The notes under the pieces were generated by a model. The model was not told where the DNA came from. It did no database searches and saw only the letters and a program-made list of their open reading frames with translations. 64,000 nt of DNA from Neodiprion pinetum (lineage: Eukaryota > Arthropoda > Insecta > Hymenoptera > Diprionidae). Both the position numbers and the translations under genes were made by a program. Below, piece after piece: positions 13,176 to 23,970 of the stretch. Positions within the stretch are counted from its first letter, which is position 1; every line of letters starts with the position of its first letter. The DNA is taken from NCBI RefSeq assembly GCF_021155775.2, contig NC_060232.1:32371922-32435921 (forward strand). The letters run 5' to 3'.

Positions 13176-14803
13176 CTCGGAAAACGAGAAATTGAAGGAG
13201 CGCGAGGGGAGGAGACGCCCCGGACGCCCGAAGACGCCTTGAGACGGGGCCGCGGCAGCCGAAATCTAAAATGCAAATATACTCCACAAATCACTATCGG
13301 TGACAGGCGTCCTTACTTTAAAAAGAGGAAGGAGAACCCGGTGGGACCCCCCGCCAGGCTTCTGCCTCTTAAAGATCGGTTTATACTTCTTTTTGCCCCG
13401 TCCTCTCGGTTCGCCCGCTTGTGTTATATTCACGGCTTCCATTCCCTCCCCCCCTTTCCCCCACCCGCGATTGCTGCGGTGACACCTTCGCCGTCATCCG
13501 TTTCCGATCGCCTTCCAGCGATTTACGACCGTAAACACGGAAACCGCCACTGCGGCGCACCTCGCCACCCTGATCTTCTCGATAACGTCGCTTTCCCCGA
13601 CGCCCGTCGTTAAGTACCGCGCCACCTTTATTTACTGCGGTTGGCCAAATTCGCTCGAGAGGATTTATTTATACCACCGTCGACGTCGCTTGAAATTTTT
13701 ACCACCCCAACATGACTAAATTGTGTATTTCATCGGTTGTATATTTTTCGACTTGTTTAAATCACAAAAAAACATTAAACTTAATTCGTTAATGTTTTAT
13801 GGGCTCGAAACGCATCCGAACGGGATGTTCGTAGGCTGGTCTCGTTAAGATCAGCCAAATTACGTACTTGTTTCCAACAAACCTACGGCATAATTTGACA
13901 ATTTCTTTCATGTTGTTAAACAAACATGTCAAAGCACTGCAGTTGCTAATATGCCTGCAGATCAGAAATAAAGTTATACGACCAGGAATACCGTGATTTG
14001 TGCAACGAATTGACATTGCCTCTAAAAACGGAATTTTTTATCGTCATTAGAACAGATCGTGACTAATCAGTTACAAAGCGGCAGGTTAATAGCAGGGACT
14101 CACGCGCCATTTATCAATGTCCAGAAGTCAGAATGGCTCTCTGGATTCTTCCAAGAATTATTTGCAATGTTACAGCATAGACCAATGTTCTCCTACGTAC
14201 GCTGGTTTTAGCTGTCTAAAACGCCTCGGGAATAAACTAAAAGACGATACGTTAGGTGTGTTTCATTGTTTTAATTTTTCATTTTATTTTATTTTTTTAC
14301 ATTCGCCCATCAAGACGGTATGCGAACCTTGAAGTGATATTGATTTTTTGTGGGAATACAAAAGATTTAGATTAATCTGTTTGCTTCCTGAAGGCGAGGC
14401 CCAAGGCGAGGATTCGGTATATATTATTTTTGACACGGTTTCCACGCGCACCATTATCATACAGCCTTGCAGCAGATTTTGTCCGAGCGTAATTAATTTT
14501 GAAACTGTAATTAATTACCCGTAAAGTAAATGATCAATTGCCTCTTTCCTCGCGCAGTTGTAACGCCGCAGCCGGGCTCTCTCCCATTTGTTACAGGCAC
14601 TCGATAGTCAATTTTCCCGATAAACAATTCGCTGAATTTATCACTCGATCCTAGTAGACACCTTACGACCGGATCTCAGGAATTATCGGTCATCATTTCG
14701 GTGTTGATTATCCTTACTGGTTTTTGCGTATTCTGGCACATCGTTTTACGCTTATACCTACAGTTGGATATCGCTATGTACAAGTCTATACATATACTGC
14801 ATA

Positions 14804-14810
<7 letters not shown>

Positions 14811-14860
<50 letters not shown>
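14811..14860 (+). repeat. (TA)25 microsatellite
   Basis: A perfect 50-base TA run. The encoded IYIY string is an artefact. Confidence 0.97.
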
Positions 14861-14864
<4 letters not shown>

Positions 14865-16263
14865 AACAAAAAATTCAACCGGAACATGACCTCAGGTTAG
14901 TTGTATTCCCCGAGTTGCCGTTATGCCTGCAGTTGAGCCAGGCAAAACAGCTCTGCGCTCCAAGTAAGACATCAAAATTTTTTCTCAGCAAATCTACCGA
15001 GTCGGCGAAGCTCCGCAATTATACTGCATTAGCAGAAAATAATGTGAAAGCTTGCAACGAATACGGAAACAAATTACCCCGTGTAACTGAAAATAATATC
15101 AATTGCTCTATAGGTATGTTGAAAGGATTCCTGCCGTGGGATTGAATTTGACAAGAATCAGGATCAGTCATAGACGTCGTTTGTGCAATACAAAATTTGG
15201 TTGCGGTGTGAATAATTGAGCAGCTTTTTGCGGTATCGGACCAAATGTAAACGAATCTTCACCCCGGTTTTGTAGCGATGACGCGGGAATCGTGAGTAAT
15301 TGACTAATGGAATGACGCGTCGCCTCCCGGTGGAAGCAGATTTTTACCGAAAGGATGAACACCCAGCCGAGGATATCAGGACTGGTCCACAACAGGACCG
15401 TCATCATCCCGGAGGACTCGCAAGAGGAGGGTCATGCATTATTAATATAAAGACCCCCGTTCCGTCCCAGTTTCACGGAGCTCCAAGCAGCAGTGCTGAA
15501 AGTATCACATTTATATTGTGCCTGCACGAGTTAGCCGTTAGACTATGACGATCGGAAAGGTCGCCCTAAAAACAGTGGGAATAGTGTCGGCTGAAAAAAA
15601 GGGCCCATATTTTATCGAAGAATAAAAGTATACAAGGGTTCATCGTGCAGGCAGCGGGCCCGGGGGTTCGTCCACCCAAATTCACCGGCTCTCTTTGTCT
15701 TTTGAAACACTTTTTCTGGTCGGTAACATAAGGAGAGAAACTAAGCGCAGGCGATGGAAGCTGAAAGGAAAAGGCGTCGTGAGTTATTTTGTCAGGGGTT
15801 AGGCACAGCGGTGTTAAAATAGTGCTGATTTTTCAGAAGAGAAGTGGAATTATTATTGTCTTTCAAACGACGGCAACTGTTGATAAAACATTTTCGAAAT
15901 ACTTGTAACAGGCATTGCAGGTTTAGTAGAGAAATTCCGATCCCCTGCTTCGACAATTTAAATCTGGAAATAGTGTAAGATTGAGATTTCCGAGAACATT
16001 TAGGAATTGGGTATATGGGAAGAGTTACGCGCGAGGCGGTTTTTATCGATTGAAAATTACACTGCACAGACTTTGTAAAAATTTCCGACGTCCAATATTA
16101 CCGCAGGTGTAGCATATCAATGAAGTGGACGGAAAGAGAAGGAGGTACGCTATTGATTTCAAATCTATGAGGATCGATTCGTGCCGGATGATCGGGGGTT
16201 ATAAATGGTCGAAGGAATCGGGAATCGAGGTTGAAACAAATAATGAAAAAATGGAAGAACAAG

Positions 16264-16420
16264 CATTCACGGGACTTTACGGGATTTCACGGGGCTTCGC
16301 GGGACATGGTGCAAAAATGGAGAAAAATATGGTAAAAAAGAATTCACGGGAGTTGACGGGACATGGAAAAGAAGTGGAGAAAAAAGAATTCACGGGACTT
16401 TATGGGGCTCGACGGGACGT
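16264..16420 (+). repeat. Diverged tandem repeat with TTCACGGGA core
   Basis: The core TTCACGGGA recurs at 16265, 16342 and 16389, with a TTCACGGGG variant at 16285. Copies are followed by ACGGGACATGG-type segments and A/G-rich spacers (GAAAAAAGAA). Unit length is irregular (20, 57 and 47 bases between cores). In the forward frame it reads as repeated EFTGLYG-like peptides, but that frame opens with GTG and runs into microsatellite, so I do not call a gene. Confidence 0.7.
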
Positions 16421-16431
16421 ATGTCCCTCAC

Positions 16432-16560
16432 TCCCTCCGTCGCTCTCTCTCTCTCTCACATTCTCTTTCTGTCCTTTCGTCCCGCCGTCCCGTCGTCCCT
16501 CCGACTTCTCCGTCCATCCCTTTCCCTCTCACTCGCTCTGTCTCTCTCTCTCCTTGTTTC
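16432..16560 (+). repeat. CT-rich microsatellite cluster 5' of the LINE remnant
   Basis: Interrupted (CT)n tracts at about 16443-16457 and 16536-16552 are separated by CGTCCC-rich sequence that includes CCCGCCGTCCC at 16481-16491. Confidence 0.85.
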
Positions 16561-16561
16561 T

Positions 16562-17290
16562 GAGTGTTATAACTAATAATACTTTGACTCGGTCTTAGCA
16601 GGTGCTGAGTATCTCGCGGAGAGTGCATAATACACTTTGGCAGTTAAAATCTAATAAAGAATTTCTACCAACTCGCTTGCGCTCCTCGTTGGTAAACTCG
16701 CTAATTTTACATCTTTTCGACTATTGTGCATTAGTTTACCGCGATCTAACAGTTGGTCTGGAGCTCAAGCTAAAGCGTGGCCTCGATTCTTGCGTAAGAT
16801 TCATATTAGATGTGCATAAATCCGAGCACATCATCCCATATTACCGTATGCTTGGATGGCTTGCTTTGGCTGATAGGCACAAATACCTGTCGGGAACTTT
16901 TCTGTACAATACTTTGTGTCTCGGATCACCCAGCTATCTCTCTGATGAGTTGGCAAATGACTTGTCGGCAATACGTCACCGAGTCACTAGAGGTGACCCA
17001 AAGGGTCTATTTATTCATCTACACCGATCGAGAGATCATTTCTTGTATCTGCTTGTATCCTCTGGAACTCTGCCTACCTCAATTCTGGAATCATCTTCCT
17101 TAAATATCTTTGAGCTAAAACTTAGGAAATATTTGGCCATCAGCACTGTCTATTCTTAACTTATACTTTAATAAGCATAGATTTAATTTAAATATTATAT
17201 ATATTTTTATGTTTTTATTTTTTTTATTTTCTCTTTTCATCGAGAACTGTACACGGTCAGCACATTTTTGCTGTCCTTAGGGGGCACATT
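16562..17290 (+). mobile_element. 5'-truncated LINE insertion with 3' tail
   Basis: This is the element carrying the ORF2 remnant. After the stop at 17157-17159 there is an AT-rich 3' region of about 130 bases. It ends in T-rich sequence and a short AGCACATTTTTGCTGTCC segment that can fold into a small hairpin. CT-rich microsatellite begins on both sides (ending near 16560 and starting near 17315). The element borders are therefore estimated, and no clear target-site duplication was identified. Confidence 0.65.
16602..17159 (+). pseudogene. C-terminal remnant of a non-LTR retrotransposon ORF2 (after the reverse transcriptase domain)
   Basis: The 185-codon frame matches the region just downstream of the reverse transcriptase in jockey/CR1-like LINEs. 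In order it shows ISRRVHNTLWQLK, LVNSLILHLFDYCALVYRDL, LKLKRGLDSCVRFI, PYYRMLGWLALADRHKYL and GSPSYLSDEL. The endonuclease and the reverse transcriptase catalytic part (YxDD) are absent, so this is a 5'-truncated copy. It begins at a GTG, not an ATG. Near its end the expected LWNSLP motif is split: LWNS is read in the neighbouring frame around 17057-17070 and LPTS in the main frame. This indicates small compensating indels. The frame is otherwise open, suggesting a fairly young or slowly decaying insertion. The clade cannot be settled without a search. Confidence 0.85.
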
Positions 17291-17314
17291 GCTCCAGAAA
17301 ATTTCTGAATAAAC

Positions 17315-17415
17315 GCTTTTCTCCCTCTCTCTCTCTCTCTCTCCCTCTCTGACCCGCCGTCCCTCCGTCCTTCTTCCTCTCGCTCTCTCTCTCTCTCTCT
17401 CTTTCTCTCTCCCTC
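17315..17415 (+). repeat. CT-rich microsatellite cluster 3' of the LINE remnant
   Basis: Interrupted (CT)n tracts surround a CCCGCCGTCCC block at 17353-17363. The composition closely mirrors the cluster on the other side of the LINE remnant. Confidence 0.85.
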
Positions 17416-20400
17416 AGATGAAGCAGCAACAGCAGCGGCAGCAGCCGGGGGGAAGGGAGGGGGCGAAGAGGAGGCAATGTGAGAACCCGCGGGGGGCGAT
17501 CGCTCGCCCTTTGCGGCCCCGGCGTCAGGCAAGCCTGGATCTCGTACACACCTAGCCTTCGTTCGTATAACGCGTTGTAATGGGATTAACCGGGCGCGCG
17601 TCATTTGTTATCGGGCTCGTTGTAATCTAACACGTCACTGAACACTCAGCGGTCGGCAGTCGTGTACCATAATATACGTTGTACGTATACACGGTGAAAC
17701 GAAGTGCGAATACCTACACCAGCCATGGTACCACGCTTTGCCCTGTATTTCATGATTTTAGGGGGGGGAATTTTATCATTTTTCAATATAGGTATCAGCT
17801 AGACGACGGTGACGAACGTTGCCTGAGTTCTGTTGCCGAGGTCGCCGTTTTGTAATTCCCTGCTTTTTATCATCAACGTGTAATTTGCGTCGTTTTAGGA
17901 AATGAAAATAGTGTTTGTATTGAAAAAACGCCGAAGGTTGTTAGGTATTATACAACTGTCGTTGTTCGGTTTTCAAACATACAAGTATAACGCAGGTGAA
18001 ATCGGGGGAGCGCGTAAATTTTGACACATGCGTAAGTACATGTAGGCTCATACCTGGAGGAAGGCTCGAGATGATAGAAGCGACGATTGAATTACCTCTG
18101 AGATTGCTTAGTGTAATTGGACGAATCAATCTCGCTATCGCTGACCCCGGGGGTCCCAGTATTCGGCGGGTCTGATCATTCTTCTCTGGTTGTATTTATC
18201 ACCCACACGTAAGTTCGTAGGTATAAAAAACCGTTCACCGCGTGTCTCGTAGATGCCTCGTAGATGCGCGGCCGACCGCCCTTGCGCTCGATTCAGAGGC
18301 GAGGACGCTTCTAGGCGGATGTTAGTAGCGACCTAATTATCTACGCGGCGTGACGTCCCCGTGCAGGGGTTCTTATTGTCTATAGCGGTAATCTACCACT
18401 CTCCGAAACCCACGCCTCATCCTCATCCAAGCAATCGCAATTTTTCCCGTCCAACTTCCATTGCTGTTTGTGAATATTCCGGTTTATCAAAATTTTTGGG
18501 ATATAAGGTAACCGCGTAAAGTTAGATTAAGCTTTACATAATTTAAAAAATTTTCTTATTGTGATAATTTTTGATACCGTAATTACTTTGTCACTTCATT
18601 AACGTCGGAAATGTTCTCCAGTCATGCATGCAGTAGCCGAAACAATCCAGTCCCAATAACCAGCGCAGAGGAGAGACGAGAAATTGTACAGATTTTTTTC
18701 GCTCGAATGAGGCAGTAAACAGTAGGATTGAATTATTTCCCTCACCACGCTCACGCCGGCTGCGTTAACGGGAGTAAGGTTCAAGGGCATCAGGTACGTG
18801 TCGAAAAAACGTGAAATCGCAAAGATAAGGTCAGCCTTTTACACCGATGATCGGTCTACGAATCGCCGAGTGTAATTACCGCGCGAGTGTAAGAATGAAA
18901 CGAGTTTTGCAGCTTCTCGTAGAGAGTGAAAATCTTTCGCACACGCGCGTATTATACGTAATCTATATACCTGTTTATTCCGTAGGTATAAATTTAGCTT
19001 TCTCAGTTCCAGATCGGTAATTTCCTTCGTCCGCGCCTTGACCACGGGCCAAATTCACCGATTTATCTGTCGATAATAAAGACTTTAAACCGAATATCAA
19101 ATAAGCCGCACGCCTTCCCTCAGACGGGATTAACACCGCAAAATCCTGACACCTGATTGCCTACGTCCACGCTAAACGCCAGTCCAAACGTCGTCTGGGT
19201 CGCGATGATCAGCGTCTTCTCCGGCGCTTCATATGCATTGGCGTACATCCCGCCGGAATAAATTTGTCCTCACAAATATATTGACTTCTTGACTTCACCC
19301 CGTTTCAGTTATAGACTTATTTTATCGTCTTATCCTTATCTGTCCTGCAAACACAGTTGACAGGTGTACGGCTTTTTGGAATAGAGCGATAACCGCAGGT
19401 ACGTATAACCAACATGCTTGCAGCTGAGATAAGAAAAATCGGTGCAAAAGTTTACCCGAAATGCGGAGAGCTGATTGAATACATTGTACCTACTCTAGAA
19501 ACGGGTAGAAAAATTGATAACCTTTTACCGATGATCACATTGGAGATTTCATTTGGAAAATTGACCACTTGTCATTTTGTTTTTCTTGATATTTTTTATT
19601 TACAAATTTCACCGTTTAAAGTCTGCGTTACGATCGAACCTAATAAAAATTGCATTCTGCAAAAAAGAATAAAAACTGTCGGATTTACATGCGCGACGGT
19701 ATAAATATTATACGCGGACATAATTATTGTAATAGAACTTGAAAAGATTGCAATGAAAATTACCTATTTGTATGTCGATGTTCTTTGAACTTGTCAAATA
19801 GCCCAATCAAAGTATAATTACCGTCACGCATGTAAGTCCGACAGATTCTGTTTCCGTGTGGCTAAAATTTCCGACAGATGTTTCACGAACTGTATTCCTA
19901 CACGACGTGTCAATGAAAAGATTCAAGTATTAACCAATTGAGTCGTTCACCAATTCAGTAACCTTTCAGAGGCATTTAAATTTCAGAAATGTGGGAGATT
20001 ATTTTCGATAGCCCAAGATTACTCTTCAGTAAGACTTCCACCACAACGATTTATCTGTAAAAGATTTCTCTGAAGAGTAAAAAAAAAAAACATATATACA
20101 TAGGAATGAAATTGTAATTTCGTCGAGATTAAGCCTGTCTTCGTGAGACGTGCGTCGTGTCAATGTAGATTGAAAACGACTTGAGGAGATGAAAAAGGAA
20201 TAGTACCACGTACACATTATTATGTAGCACAAGATAGAGAAGAAGTAGGGAACGGGTACAGACTTGATACCTTATACCACGGACTACTCGAGTATACATG
20301 TATCCATAAATTTGTAGGCGCGTAACAAGAGAATCCCTTGAAATAGTGAAAGTTGGTCGGCGCGTCGCGCGTCCGTCTGTCTGACGGTGTTTTACCGATA

Positions 20401-20815
20401 TCACAATATCGATGCAGAGATTAGGCTGGAGCCCGTCTCCCGATGTACAATGTCGATGGTACGCATACCTGTAACCGAGTAGAAGCGCGTATCCGGTGGA
20501 CATGTTTACGGTAAACACATTCGGATTGCGACAGCTGAGCGTGCAGCGAGGAGGCCCAGCTGCCGACACAAAGGTGGCTGCGGTTACGTAGGTACGTACG
20601 TAAGTACCCGCAACATATCCGCGTACGTACTCCGAGTTCCGAAGGACGGAGGGTCGGATAGACGGACGTAGGTTCGAAGCCGGCCGCCTGTCCCGGCATA
20701 AATCGTTCCCCCACACTCGCGGGGCCCCGGCAACCGGCCCCAGTCAGTGGGTGATTAAGCGCGCAGAAGAGGAACGAGAAGGAACCGTCCCCGGTGACGG
20801 TCAGCGAGCGCAAGC
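17416..20815. other. Gene-free stretch upstream of the odd-skipped family gene
   Basis: Mostly AT-rich with no supported exon. Several GTAGGTA heptamers occur (near 18219, 18983 and 20588). Any enhancers of the downstream gene could lie here, but I see no decisive motif cluster. Confidence 0.6.
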
Positions 20816-21051
20816 GTGACCCTTGACCCTCGGCGGTCTCGCTCGCACCCGCGGCTATCTCAAAGCGCGTCGCACTCAGCGACGGTGAGCGCCGTGCGCC
20901 GTGCGCCGTTCAGGCGGCGTGGGCGAGTCGCGGGAGGGACGCGCTTTGGCCCGCGGGCGTCTTGGACCGTGAGAACACCAACTATAATATTATTTAGTCT
21001 GACCGAGGCCTGGCCGGGCAGCGTTGCCGAAGAGGAGAGGAGTCGAGAGGA

Positions 21052-21058
<7 letters not shown>

Positions 21059-21096
<38 letters not shown>
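21059..21096 (+). repeat. (AG)19 microsatellite upstream of the odd-skipped family gene
   Basis: A pure dinucleotide run 1.3 kb upstream of the presumed ATG. It is a potential GAGA-factor binding platform or simply a neutral microsatellite. Confidence 0.95.
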
Positions 21097-21100
<4 letters not shown>

Positions 21101-22045
21101 CTCTCTCCCGTACCTGCGCATCGCGTTGCACCCTCATTCTCCGCGCTCTCTCTTTCTCCCTCGTCGGAGAAGCCGGGACGAGACGAAACCTTACCGTACA
21201 GAACGTAGGTACCTACCCGGTGTACTCTAGCGCATTAATTGCCGTCGTAAATTGTTGCGGCTTTGCGAAGGAGTTTAAGTTTAAAACCGCGAGGACTGGA
21301 GAACGCGCGGACGCGACCGAGCGAAGCGAGTCTTCATCCGCGACTCGAGGCTTCGGGGTAAATCCTGACCGTTCTCGTTTCATTCTCCAAGTTCTTGTTA
21401 CTTCAAGGATCGGGGTGAAAGGGGGACGGAACGTCGTGTAGTTTGCGGTTTCTCCGATTCGCCCGCGGGGCGGAAAACGTTTCGCTTTCGGGTCGTAGGT
21501 ACAAGGTATAGTAGTGGGTGCATCAGACAGAGCGAGAAGCTTCAATTACAGTGCCCCGTAAATCAGACAGCACCCGGACGATACCCGCAAGTGTATGCGC
21601 GAATAACGAACGGCGGTCCATCGATATATTCGTGGGGCCTTACTGCTGTGGCGGAGATCGGACGCGACGAGGAAGGAAGACCCCGTGCCTGTGCACCGGC
21701 GAAGACTGCACGCGCGTGCATCGAGGCTCGCGTGACAGCGACCGCTTATGAATACGCCAGTTGGGTCTCCCCCGCGCGGTGCGTAGGTACATGCGGCCTG
21801 CCTCGATGCGGTGCGCCCTGCGCATCCTTAGGATACACCACCGCCGCCGCCGCCACCACGAGAGAAGCGGAGAAGCAGGCGGGCGCGTGTTGCCAGGCCG
21901 TGAAACGGGAGAGGGCCCGGATCGCGCTCCGCAGCAGCTGTCGGGTCGCAGGGGGCCCCGACCGCGGGCATCCAGCCATCCAGCATCCCGGTTAGGTCCC
22001 GGAGCGCATCGGCGGCGGCAATGGGCCCATGCGGCCCAAGACGAG

Positions 22046-22377
22046 GTAAGATACCTGCCACCAGGTGGCTCCACCAGCACCGCCCATGCGAGCGATGCCC
22101 GAGCAGTCGCCCGAGCGCCGCTGCCCGGCGAGCATCTCCGTTTGTTTGTATTCCGAGGACTTTCGTAAACCCGCGCCTTTTCAAATGTGTTGACAGTGTG
22201 TGTCACCCGGCTAGTGATAACGATAAACCCGCCGGAGAGAGATAACGCGGGGCTCCGTTTTCACCGTTCCGCGAGACCTCGAGATTTATGTGATCGCCCG
22301 CCTCTCCTCGCCTCGCCTCGCCTTCCTCTAATCCGACCGCACACACGGCGTCGCGGGCCGATTTTTTTCACCGGCAG
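22046..22377 (+). other. Possible 5' UTR intron of the odd-skipped family gene
   Basis: A donor-like GAG|GTAAGA lies at 22043-22051. A pyrimidine run followed by CCGGCAG ends at 22377, one base before the presumed ATG at 22379. Together they would define a 332-bp intron in the leader, so the coding exon would start as G|ATG. This rests on splice-site appearance only. An unspliced leader running straight into the ATG is equally possible. Confidence 0.4.
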
Positions 22378-22378
22378 G

Positions 22379-23806
22379 ATGCAGCAGCAGCAGCAGCAAC
22401 AGCAACATTCCGATCCCGAGAATATATCCTCGGCGGAAGTGCAGGAACTCACTCCCCTTCCGGATGTCGTTGACGATGAGATGTCCTCCAACGGGATCAC
22501 CAATCTCACCCTCCAGAGCGTCGCCCTTGGCCTCCAGGGCGCCCTGCTCGCCGCTCTTCAACGCGCGGCTCTCCTGCCGCCGGGACACGCGGCGGCCGCA
22601 GCTCTCAATCTCCAGGCCCTCGAGACGTACCTGACTCTGCATCGTCTCCACGCGAGCAGCAACGCCTCGGCGAACGTCTCCTCGACGACGACCTCCGTCT
22701 CCACCTCCACCTCCTCCTCCGCCAGCAGCAACAACAACAACAACAGCATCAACAACAACAACAACAACAATACCTTCGCGAGGAGTTCCTCGTTCCTCCA
22801 GAGCAACTGCACCTCCCCCGCCTCCTCAACCGCAACAAAGACTGATCATCGTCAACTCGGCGATGTTTTGCCCGGCTCTACCACCCTCGACGAGGACGAC
22901 GTCTCGCATCTGGACTTCGTCACCGATCCCGAGGAGGACCTCGCCCTGCTCGAGGAGGAGGAAGTCCTCATGCGGGACAACAACTCGTCGGGAGGTTCCT
23001 CGACCCACAACCACGACGCTCTTCTCCAGAGAATAGCCGCTGACGAAACACCGGCCCCGGCGATAACTCCCGACGCTAACCTGCTCCAGGCCACCTCTCT
23101 GCTCCCATCGACGACGGCGACCTCCACCTCCGTCGAGGCCGTCCTAGCCCGGCCCTGCAGAGCCTCGAGACCTAAGAAACAGTTCATCTGCAAGTTCTGC
23201 AACAGACAGTTCACCAAGAGCTACAACCTACTGATACACGAGAGGACTCACACCGACGAACGTCCCTACAGCTGTGATATTTGCGGGAAGGCGTTCAGGA
23301 GGCAGGATCACCTCCGAGATCACAGGTAAGAATTTCCGCCTATTCCTAACTTCGATAACTCGGAGACGTGTTACTTGAACGCCGGCTTGAGGACCGCGCG
23401 AACAGACACCGAAAGAATTTCTTCACTGACGCTTCGCTGTTTTTCTTCTCACATCCTCAGGTACATCCACAGCAAAGAAAAACCGTTCAAGTGCGCGGAG
23501 TGCGGCAAGGGCTTCTGCCAGAGTCGGACGTTGGCCGTTCACAAAATTCTCCACATGGAGGAATCGCCCCACAAATGCCCCGTATGCGCGCGTAGCTTCA
23601 ACCAGCGGAGCAACCTCAAGACTCATCTTCTAACTCACACGGACATAAAGCCTTACCACTGCTCCTCGTGCGGCAAGGTATTCCGCAGGAACTGCGACCT
23701 CAGGAGGCACTCGCTCACCCACAATTTGGGGGTCGCCTCCTCGCCCCCGCCCCCCAGCCTTCCTGGACCCGGGACGAGCACCGCCGTGCTCCAGGAAACC
23801 TCCTAG
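22379..23806 (+). CDS. sob: Odd-skipped family C2H2 zinc-finger transcription factor, sob/bowl type (two exons)
   Basis: A sequence-specific nuclear transcription factor of the odd-skipped family, which in Drosophila acts in embryonic segmentation, gut patterning and leg-joint formation. Coding exons are 22379-23325 and 23461-23806, giving 430 residues. Five tandem C2H2 fingers, each Cys-X2-Cys...His-X3-His, start near residues 269, 297, 325, 353 and 381, exactly 28 apart. They are preceded by the basic RPKKQF motif typical of the family. Finger 4 begins HKCPVC after the linker HMEESP; this linker and the presence of a fifth finger fit sob/bowl rather than odd, which has four. The N-terminus is low-complexity: Gln8 (residues 2-9), a helix-like segment with LNLQALETYL (residues 76-85), Ser/Thr and Asn runs (residues 93-131) and an acidic stretch. 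The 27-residue tail after finger 5 is short and I see no eh1-like motif in it. The start is the first ATG in a frame that otherwise opens only at a GTG. The family is certain. Sob rather than bowl is my judgement. Confidence 0.95.
23326..23460 (+). other. Intron of the odd-skipped family gene, inside zinc finger 2
   Basis: This 135-bp GT-AG intron has a GTAAG donor after CACAG and a pyrimidine-rich acceptor ending CCTCAG. It splits the Arg codon of finger 2 as AG|G, and joining restores DHRYIHSKEKP in frame. Without removing it the frame meets a TAA three bases into the intron. The exact restoration of a conserved finger makes this call firm. Confidence 0.95.
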
Positions 23807-23964
23807 CCCCTCTGTCGACTCGAACGGTGTAATAATTACGCGAGAATTAAGCTAAGCCCATGCTCATTAGATCTGTAATTATGTCTATAATACTGATTGT
23901 ATGTACTGAAATTATAAATCTGACTATATAGAGTTTTCTCTAGTATTTTTTGCGGCATGTGTAA

Positions 23965-23970
23965 AATAAA
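23965..23970 (+). terminator. Polyadenylation signal of the odd-skipped family gene
   Basis: A canonical AATAAA lies 159 bases after the TAG stop. It is followed by a T-rich stretch and a GT/T-rich element (TTTGTCTGTTTCTTTC), as expected around a cleavage site. The implied 3' UTR is about 180-190 nt and AT-rich, in contrast with the GC-rich coding exon. No other AATAAA lies between the stop and this site. Confidence 0.8.

Larger units (their letters stand above)
12219..16263. other. Gene-free stretch between microsatellites
   Basis: This stretch contains the GA, CCCCGT and TA repeats and GC-rich DNA around 12.7-13.6 kb. The sequence from 13.7 to 16.2 kb is AT-rich and featureless to me. Confidence 0.65.
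20816..22378 (+). promoter_or_regulatory. GC/CpG-rich upstream region and probable promoter of the odd-skipped family gene
   Basis: The 1.5 kb before the start codon is strongly GC- and CpG-rich. It contains a (GA)19 tract at 21059-21096, the kind of sequence bound by GAGA factor in insects. It also contains a perfect Su(H) consensus CGTGAGAAC at 20968-20976 and the palindrome GTAGGTACCTAC at 21205-21216. I see no clear TATA box. Long open frames here on both strands (for example 21640-22206 minus) are explained by base composition. The transcription start cannot be fixed from sequence alone. Confidence 0.5.

Noticed and set aside
21640..22206. 188-codon minus-strand open frame upstream of the zinc-finger gene
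   Set aside because: CpG-rich DNA with overlapping open frames on both strands; composition artefact antisense to the promoter and leader.
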